Of a DNA stretch of 40,943 bases, positions 1 through 5,367 are shown piece by piece. Origin of the DNA: Clostridia bacterium. Lineage in GTDB: Bacteria > Bacillota > Clostridia > Oscillospirales > CAG-272. The DNA is taken from assembly GCA_017504245.1 (NCBI GenBank), contig JAFVRQ010000038.1, positions 1 to 40,943 of the forward strand. Reading direction: 5' to 3'. The stretch's first letter is position 1. Each line of letters opens with the position of its first letter. Position numbers and translations under genes: made by a program. The notes beneath the pieces were generated by a model. That model ran no database searches and was not told where the DNA came from. It saw nothing but the letters and a program-made list of their open reading frames with translations.

Positions 1-5
1 TTGCC

Positions 6-119
6 GCGAAGCTACATAAAAGTTTTGCGGAGCTTTTTCACTTTTCGGTTTTGCGTTAGCAAATGTTTGCCGTGAGGCAAGCAAGAAAAGAGGCGACCTA
101 TTTTTTGCTTTAACTAACT
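6..119 (+). repeat. Dispersed intergenic repeat, copy A
   Basis: This non-coding stretch recurs at 4123-4284. The core 31-119 matches 4195-4284 with only about four differences and one base of length change. The flank 15-30 (CATAAAAGTTTTGCGG) also matches, but copy B carries 46 extra bases between flank and core. The core holds a small hairpin, TTGCC-GTGA-GGCAA. I see no open frame with a credible start and ribosome site, so it is probably an intergenic element and not a gene remnant. Seen directly; its function is unknown. Confidence 0.8.
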
Positions 120-216
120 TTCCGATAAATCGAAATTTGAAATCGAGAAGGTGCGAGGGGGCGTGCGCGACGGATTGCGCGGTAGATGGCGAAAATGTGG
201 CGTAATTGTTTCAAAT

Positions 217-245
217 TTGTTAACAAACTGTAAACATTTTATAAT
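217..245 (+). promoter_or_regulatory. Possible promoter before the decayed lipoprotein start
   Basis: TTGTTA, 17 bases, then TATAAT. The -10 is perfect and the -35 matches 4 of 6. It lies about 130 bp before the broken lipoprotein start at 374. Transcription from it could also continue into the gene at 527, although that gene has its own better promoter at 421-449. Confidence 0.4.
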
Positions 246-373
246 TTTCAAAAAAGCTCAAAAAAGTTGAAGAATTTTGAAAAGAAAACGGGTAATATAT
301 TTAGAACACTTTTTAAAATGGGGTAATTTTGCCTTTTTGAAAAGGAATATATTATACCGAAAGGAGAAATTTT

Positions 374-462
374 ATGAAAGCCGAAAAGAAATATTTGTTT
401 GTCTTTCACTGCTATTAGCATTGACATGTTTATGTTGTTGTGATACAATATACATAACTTAA
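374..462 (+). pseudogene. Remnant of a lipoprotein gene 5' end (frameshifted)
   Basis: A good ribosome site (AAAGGAGAA at 360-368) precedes ATG at 374, but that frame stops after 14 codons (TAG at 416-418). The neighbouring frame continues as a hydrophobic run (FVCLSLLLALTCLCCC) typical of a lipoprotein signal ending in a lipobox, then stops at 462. The simplest reading is a lipoprotein gene that suffered a frameshift and lost its body. The alternative is chance: the same bases carry the promoter of the next gene (TTGACA at 421). No mature domain remains. Confidence 0.35.
421..449 (+). promoter_or_regulatory. Promoter of the lipoprotein gene at 527
   Basis: TTGACA (421-426), a 17-base spacer and TACAAT (444-449): a perfect -35 and a -10 with one mismatch. 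It lies about 80 bp before the ATG at 527 and inside the decayed lipoprotein signal. Confidence 0.65.
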
Positions 463-526
463 AATGTAAGATTTTAGTATTTTGAGAGTCTTATAAGTCG
501 ATAAAAAATCAAAGGAGAATTTCATT

Positions 527-1090
527 ATGAAAAAATTAATTGCATTAACACTTTTATTATGCACGTTCGCTCTTTTGCTTTCGTCTTGCGGAAGTAGGAA
601 TGCCGTAAAAATCGAAAAGCCCGAGGACACTAATCTTGAATATTGGCTTTTGGATAGCCCTAATAAAAAGGAGTGGACAAAACTTTATGGAGATATTTTG
701 AGCAGTACATATTTGGCTAACGGATATGAAGCTGTATTAAATGAATCTGACAATTTGGTTTACCCCCCTAAACACGCTCCGGAACATGCTGTTGTATATT
801 TTACTGAGAATTATCCAATTGAAGAAATTGGAATAAAGAAAATAACGGGTATATATATAACCGACCCTGAAATTTACGTATGGGGATTAACAGTAAATTC
901 AACAAGAGAAGAAGTTGTAGAAGTTATGGAAAAAATGGGATTCGAGGAAAGGCATCTTGGTCCTAACATTTATTCTGGACTCAATGGTCGATACAAGGTT
1001 ATTTTTAGATTTGATAGTAAAACAATCGAAATCAATTATTGCTCATTTGGCATAATTGAAAATATGTTCGCTTCTTATTACTATAATTAA
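527..1090 (+). CDS. Small lipoprotein, unknown function
   Basis: A 187-residue predicted lipoprotein. The first ~21 residues are a basic then hydrophobic signal ending in the lipobox LSSC, so it should be anchored to the outer face of the membrane. The mature part is polar, with no further membrane segment and no motif I recognise. The start is supported by AAAGGAGAA at 511-519 and the promoter at 421-449. The next gene begins 25 bases downstream with its own ribosome site, so the two probably share a transcript. Codon use is AT-rich (many ATA, AGA, TTA, AAA) compared with the rlmB operon, which suggests a different origin. I do not recognise the family and assign no function. Confidence 0.75.
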   Translation: MKKLIALTLLLCTFALLLSSCGSRNAVKIEKPEDTNLEYWLLDSPNKKEWTKLYGDILSSTYLANGYEAVLNESDNLVYPPKHAPEHAVVYFTENYPIEEIGIKKITGIYITDPEIYVWGLTVNSTREEVVEVMEKMGFEERHLGPNIYSGLNGRYKVIFRFDSKTIEINYCSFGIIENMFASYYYN

Positions 1091-1115
1091 ATTTTGAGTG
1101 AAAGGAAGAATTAGT

Positions 1116-2423
1116 ATGAAAAAATTAGTGATATTATTTGTAGCATTATTATTAGTTTCTGTTATTTCGATGTCATCATTAATAAGTGTATATGCTTATT
1201 GTGATGAGGAAAATACAACAACTGACGAAACTAATGTTGCTACGGAAGAAGAAAACAGTGCATATTCTTCAAGGAGTTCCATTATTGAGGGCGGTGGAGA
1301 AATAAATGGAGAACTTTGGTATGGTATAGAATTGGATACTGAAGGTAAACCGATAATCACCTACGATATTGATTATAGTGACTCTCATTTGTTAGAGTAT
1401 TTAAAACCCGGAGATATTGTATATGAAAGAAATGCGGGGCTTGATGTAGTGGATTTTCTTGGACATATAGCTATGGTTGTTGAAGTGGTGCCGGAAACGC
1501 CTACACAACGGGGATATGTTTTGATGATCGAATCTTTGCCGAATACAGATAATCCATATACAGGAGAACCAAGGGAGTTAGGAGTATGCTATAGCATAAT
1601 GACTCCCACAAGATTTGATGTAAAACATGTTAGTATTATGAGAGTAAAAAATGCTACAGACACGCAAATAGAAGGAGCTATAAATTGGGCAGTATCTAGA
1701 TTGGGTAAAGCATGGAGAGTTCCAGCGAATAAGTTTATAAATAATGAAAAGAATTGGTATTGCTCTGAGCTTGTTTGGGCGGCGTATTGTCTGCAAGATA
1801 TAGATTTGGTTGAAAACAATATTTTACCAGTGCCTCCAAAAGATATTTATGAAAGCAATGAAGTTGCTACTATTTTAGACTATCGTGCTGATACGGAAGA
1901 TTATTATGATACTGATTTCATCAATAAAACCGATACACATCACACCTACTCCTGCGACGGAGATACATACACCGAGGAGCACGATTACGAGGTTTATAAT
2001 TACTGCTATGAAAAGTGCCGTGCTTGTGGGTATGAAAGACAAGCTAAGGAGCACGATTACAGTTATACCACGGTGAGTTCATCTGTTCACGAAGCTACTT
2101 GTACCGACTGTGGATACACTGAAGAAAAACCGCATACATTCCGATATACGAGCAGAAATGCAACTCAGCATACTAAAGTTTGTATCGATTGCGACGAGTC
2201 GATAACAGAAAATCACAACTATGAAGGAAAAATAATAGATGCGACCGAGCACAGCTTGGAATGTGACTGCGGAGCGACGAACGGAACGCAGGGGCATATT
2301 TGGACGAGCAGCGGTATTGGAAAGGTAAAATGTGATTTTTGCGGATTTATTAAGATACTTGCTCCCGGTGAATTTATACCTATTATAAAAAATAAAGAAG
2401 ACCTTGAAGAAGAAACAGAATAA
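1116..2423 (+). CDS. Secreted YiiX/NlpC-P60-like hydrolase with Cys-pair tail
   Basis: A 435-residue exported protein. Residues 1-~30 form a signal peptide. Residues ~80-240 resemble the permuted papain-like YiiX (NlpC/P60 clan) fold: LKPGDIVYE, GHIAMVVEV with candidate catalytic His117, Glu139 in VLMIESLP, and NWYCSELVWAAY with candidate nucleophile Cys216. Such enzymes cleave amide or ester bonds, for example in cell-wall peptides or lipids; the substrate here is unknown. Residues ~275-420 hold four or five short repeats with CxxC or CxC pairs and spaced His residues (for example CRACGYE, CTDCGYTEE, CDFCG), like small zinc ribbons. Start: an in-frame GTG at 1098 is possible, but ATG at 1116 sits 7 bases after AAAGGAAG and begins the signal peptide. 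Related Cys-pair repeats occur in the partial gene at 40396. Codon use is AT-rich, as in the preceding gene. Confidence 0.75.
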   Translation: MKKLVILFVALLLVSVISMSSLISVYAYCDEENTTTDETNVATEEENSAYSSRSSIIEGGGEINGELWYGIELDTEGKPIITYDIDYSDSHLLEYLKPGDIVYERNAGLDVVDFLGHIAMVVEVVPETPTQRGYVLMIESLPNTDNPYTGEPRELGVCYSIMTPTRFDVKHVSIMRVKNATDTQIEGAINWAVSRLGKAWRVPANKFINNEKNWYCSELVWAAYCLQDIDLVENNILPVPPKDIYESNEVATILDYRADTEDYYDTDFINKTDTHHTYSCDGDTYTEEHDYEVYNYCYEKCRACGYERQAKEHDYSYTTVSSSVHEATCTDCGYTEEKPHTFRYTSRNATQHTKVCIDCDESITENHNYEGKIIDATEHSLECDCGATNGTQGHIWTSSGIGKVKCDFCGFIKILAPGEFIPIIKNKEDLEEETE

Positions 2424-2436
2424 TTTACATAAATTT

Positions 2437-2460
2437 ATCCCCCAAGTGCGCTTGGGGGAT
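2437..2460. terminator. Bidirectional terminator between converging genes
   Basis: A perfect 10-bp stem (ATCCCCCAAG / CTTGGGGGAT) with a TGCG loop. It lies between the end of the plus-strand gene at 2423 and the end of the minus-strand gene at 2475. The tails are AT-rich on both sides, without a long T-run, so it probably ends transcripts from both directions. Confidence 0.75.
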
Positions 2461-2474
2461 ATTTGTACTGTATT

Positions 2475-2762
2475 CTACTTTGCGTTAAGCTCTCTTTCGA
2501 GCCAAACGAGGCCAAGAGAGAAAGCGTCGTAAAGACCCGTTTTGTCGCCCTGCTTAAGAATTTTATTGGGGTCATTTGAGTCGATTACCTGAATAAGAAT
2601 CTTATCGGGAAGGTCCTCACCGCTTGCCTCGTCCTTTTTATAGGACATAATTTCAAGAAGCAGGAAGCATTTTTCCGCCTTATCTCCATAGCAGATAGTG
2701 TTGCCCTCGCGAACAAGGGGCTTATCTTTATATTGTAAATATTTGCCTTCAACAAGCTCCAT
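2475..2762 (-). CDS. Small conserved-looking protein, unknown
   Basis: A 95-residue soluble protein with no signal peptide or membrane segment. The sequence is a balanced mix of charged and hydrophobic residues (for example KCFLLLEIMSYKKDE and KILIQVIDSND) consistent with a small beta-rich fold. The ATG follows a good AACGGAGGAA ribosome site, and a near-consensus promoter lies at 2793-2821, so it is very likely a real, independently transcribed gene. It lies 62 bp downstream of rpe on the same strand and may also be reached by read-through. I do not recognise the family. Confidence 0.7.
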   Translation of the reverse strand: MELVEGKYLQYKDKPLVREGNTICYGDKAEKCFLLLEIMSYKKDEASGEDLPDKILIQVIDSNDPNKILKQGDKTGLYDAFSLGLVWLERELNAK

Positions 2763-2792
2763 ATATATTTCCTCCGTTAATTTAATATAATG

Positions 2793-2821
2793 ATTATAGC
2801 ATAAAACAAACGATAAGTCAA
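2793..2821 (-). promoter_or_regulatory. Promoter of the 95-residue gene
   Basis: Read on the minus strand: TTGACT, 17 bases, TATAAT, starting just after the rpe stop codon and about 30 bp before the ATG of the 2475-2762 gene. Confidence 0.7.
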
Positions 2822-2824
2822 GTG

Positions 2825-3544
2825 TTATCTATGCTTTACTATTTTTGTTGTTCTCGACGTTTTTGTGATGGTGGTTGATTCCTCAACGGGTTCCTTGGGC
2901 TCTTCCTTCATTTTCTTAATAACCTGAGCGGGTGTTTTGGAGCGGAAGATAGCCGAGCCCGCAACGAGAACGTTTGCGCCTGCCTCAACTGCGAGAATTG
3001 CGTTGTTTTCGTTTATGCCGCCGTCAACCTCAATATCAACGTCGATATTGTTTGCGTTTGCGTATTCTCTTATCTTGCGCACCTTTTCAAGCATTTCGGG
3101 CATAAACGCCTGACCGCCAAAGCCGGGCTCTACGGTCATAACGAGCACCATATCTACAAGATGAATATAGGGAAGCACCGCTTCATAGGGAGTTCCGGGC
3201 GAAATCGCAATACCCACCTTCATATCGTGCTCCTTAATCTTCATAATCGCGTCCTTGGGACGAGAGGTGCTTTCAATATGAATTGTAATAAGATCCGCGC
3301 CTGCGCGAACGAAATTTTCAATGTATCTTTGAGGATTTTTAATCATCAAATGCACGTCAAAAAACAGCTTCGTTTTCTTTCTTATAGACTCTATAACGGG
3401 CGGTCCGAAGCTGATATTCGGAACGAACGCGCCGTCCATAACGTCAAGGTGTAAATACTGTGCGCCTGCCTGACGTACCTTTTCTATTTCCTTTTCAAGA
3501 TTGGCAAAATCTGCCGCAAGAAGCGATGGTGCTATGTAGATCAT
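2825..3544 (-). CDS. rpe: Ribulose-phosphate 3-epimerase
   Basis: A cytoplasmic TIM-barrel enzyme of the pentose phosphate pathway that interconverts D-ribulose 5-phosphate and D-xylulose 5-phosphate. Family signatures are all present in order: IAPSLLAADFANL, HLDVMDGAFVPN, FFDVHLMI, TVEPGFGGQAFMP, DIEVDGGIN and VAGSAIF; these include the metal-binding His/Asp residues and the phosphate-binding loops. The start ATG at 3544 follows GAAGGGAGAAAG. At 239 residues it is about 20 longer than usual because of a charged, Thr/Lys-rich C-terminal tail (residues ~213-239) beyond the barrel. It stands apart from its usual clostridial neighbours (rsgA, thiamine pyrophosphokinase). It could supply pentose flux if the glycan locus further along releases arabinose or xylose, but there is no direct link. 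Confidence 0.95.
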   Translation of the reverse strand: MIYIAPSLLAADFANLEKEIEKVRQAGAQYLHLDVMDGAFVPNISFGPPVIESIRKKTKLFFDVHLMIKNPQRYIENFVRAGADLITIHIESTSRPKDAIMKIKEHDMKVGIAISPGTPYEAVLPYIHLVDMVLVMTVEPGFGGQAFMPEMLEKVRKIREYANANNIDVDIEVDGGINENNAILAVEAGANVLVAGSAIFRSKTPAQVIKKMKEEPKEPVEESTTITKTSRTTKIVKHR

Positions 3545-3599
3545 AATCTTTCTCCCTTCATTTTTTGAAAATATATGTCGAATGGGTTTCGTTTAGCAT

Positions 3600-4122
3600 A
3601 AAATAATAGTGAAAATCAGTATGAAAATTTGCGGCTCGGTCGTTCAAGCTCTCGGACGTGTGATGAATTTTTGCCGTAAATTTTTGTGCTTTTGTTTTAT
3701 GTAAATTGTGATTTGGTGGGGATTAAAAGTTAGTTAAGTACCAATTTTCCGCTTTTTGAAAAAAGCTTAGCAAAAACTTTAATCGCTTGGTGTGTTCGGG
3801 TTCTGCGTAAATTTTCGATAATTCGTGGGCGAATTATCGGTTTTGAAAGTCCAACACCGCCCTTTGCCGCCCCCACGGCTACGCTTTTATCAGCAAATCA
3901 CAGATTTTGCGAATATATGAGCAAAATCGTTATGTATTGTTTTGCTTCAAAAATTATACCCAACCATCGAGCAAACCACCGTTTTTGCTCGCAAAATGAG
4001 GTTGTAAAACCTCAAGGTGCGTTTGCAGGGCGCACCACTATTTGTTCGCACCAATAAAACGTGCGGCGGGATACGATTTGCGCGGAGTTAGGTAGAATTA
4101 GCACATACTATAAGGCTATTGG
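3600..4122. other. Non-coding region with several hairpins
   Basis: No frame here has a plausible ribosome site, start and composition. It contains a perfect 10-bp inverted repeat at 3816-3839 (CGATAATTCG, TGGG loop, CGAATTATCG), and two adjacent hairpins at 3998-4013 (GAGGTT-GTAA-AACCTC) and 4016-4036 (GGTGCG / CGCACC, 9-base loop). None has a T-run, so they do not look like simple terminators. With copy B of the dispersed repeat immediately downstream, this may be decayed mobile or repeat DNA. Confidence 0.5.
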
Positions 4123-4284
4123 GCGTAGCGCCATAAAAGTTTTTGCGGCGGGGTTACCCGAAGCGACATTTATGAGCTTTGGGGGTTCGTGCCAAGCTTT
4201 TTTCACTTTTCAGTTTTGCGTTAGCAAATGTTTGCCGTGAGGCAAGCAAGAAAAGAGGCGACCTATTTTTTACTATAACTAACT
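4123..4284 (+). repeat. Dispersed intergenic repeat, copy B
   Basis: Second copy of the element at 6-119. The core 4195-4284 is nearly identical to 31-119, and the flank 4132-4148 matches 15-30. Bases 4149-4194 are extra relative to copy A. Both copies have the same orientation and lie upstream of plus-strand genes. Confidence 0.8.
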
Positions 4285-4384
4285 CCTCGACAAATCAAAA
4301 TTTAAAGCATTGGTTAAGCAAATCGAAAAAAGTCGATAAAAAATAAAAATAAAATTTAAAAAAGGACTACACAAAATAGATATT

Positions 4385-4413
4385 TTGTGATATAATGTAA
4401 ACTGCATTATAAT
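4385..4413 (+). promoter_or_regulatory. Promoter of the rlmB operon
   Basis: TTGTGA, 17 bases, TATAAT, about 35 bp before the ATG at 4449. A second TATAAT at 4391-4396 overlaps the spacer but has no good -35. This is the only clear promoter seen before 12386, so it probably drives all seven genes to 12396. Confidence 0.65.
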
Positions 4414-4448
4414 GATTAATTATACTCTTTTTTAGAAAGGGCATTAAA

Positions 4449-5330
4449 ATGAGAGAAAATAACTATAAAAATAACAATAAAGGCAAGAATTTTGCTAAAA
4501 AGGACGAGCGTCGTCCGTATCGTGACGAGAGGGGTAATAATGCGAGCAAAAAGCAATATTACAAGGAGCCCGTTGAGATGGACGAGGGTGAGCTTGGCGG
4601 TCTTGTGATTGGACGAAACGCAGTTCGCGAGCTTTTGAAGAGCGGACGAGCAGTTGACAAGCTTCTCGTTAGCAAGGGGGACCGCGAGGGTTCAATCGTA
4701 GTTCTCGTTGCGCAGGCAATCGAGCGCGGAATACCCGTTGTTGAGGTGGATCGTGCAAAGCTCGATTCGATGGCCGGAATGAGTCAGCACCAGGGCGTTA
4801 TTGCTATGGCGGCTGAAAAGGAATATGTTGAGGTTGAGGATATTATCGCGATTGCTCGCGAGAGAGGTGAAGCCCCCCTTATCGTTATTTCCGACGGTAT
4901 TACAGACCCATACAATCTCGGCGCGCTTATCCGTTGCGCAGAGGGTGTTGGCGCACATGGGCTTATAATTCCAAAGCGCAGAGCGAGTGGACTTACACCC
5001 CTTGTATCCAAGGCGAGCGCGGGGGCTATCGAGCATCTTGCGGTTGCAAAGGTTTCAAACATCGCGCAGACTATTGAAGAGCTCAAGGAACAAAATATTT
5101 GGGTTTACAGTGCCGAGGCGGGCGGACAAGCATACTATGACACCGACTTCACAGGCGGTTGTGCAATCGTTTTTGGAAGTGAAGGCGAGGGAGTTTCCCA
5201 GCTTGTTAAGCAGAGAAGCGATTTTATAGTGTCAATTCCTATGTACGGTCACGTTAATTCCTTTAACGTTTCCACGGCGGCGGCAGTAATTTTGGCAGAA
5301 GCATCCAAACAGCACAGACAGAAAAAATAA
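4449..5330 (+). CDS. rlmB: 23S rRNA (guanosine-2'-O-)-methyltransferase RlmB (TrmH family)
   Basis: A SPOUT-fold enzyme that uses S-adenosylmethionine to methylate the 2'-O of a conserved guanosine in 23S rRNA. After a ~45-residue basic, Asn/Lys/Arg-rich N-terminal extension comes the TrmH substrate-binding domain (LVIGRNAVRELLKSG). The catalytic knot follows: ITDPYNLGALIRCAEGVGAH (~152-171), IVFGSEGEGVS (~239-249) and IPMYGHVNSFNVSTAAAV (~262-279). The length of 293 residues is slightly long for the family because of the extension. ATG at 4449 follows AGAAAGGG. It leads a seven-gene operon and the next gene begins 37 bp downstream. Family assignment is firm; the exact position modified is inferred from the family. 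Confidence 0.92.
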   Translation: MRENNYKNNNKGKNFAKKDERRPYRDERGNNASKKQYYKEPVEMDEGELGGLVIGRNAVRELLKSGRAVDKLLVSKGDREGSIVVLVAQAIERGIPVVEVDRAKLDSMAGMSQHQGVIAMAAEKEYVEVEDIIAIARERGEAPLIVISDGITDPYNLGALIRCAEGVGAHGLIIPKRRASGLTPLVSKASAGAIEHLAVAKVSNIAQTIEELKEQNIWVYSAEAGGQAYYDTDFTGGCAIVFGSEGEGVSQLVKQRSDFIVSIPMYGHVNSFNVSTAAAVILAEASKQHRQKK

Positions 5331-5367
5331 GATGATATATGAAAAAATACGAAGGGAGGTAATTTGA

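Noticed and set aside
277..462. A 61-codon frame as an intact small gene
   Set aside because: The upstream part lacks a ribosome site; only the part after 374 looks like a gene start, and there the frame is broken, so it is listed as a remnant.
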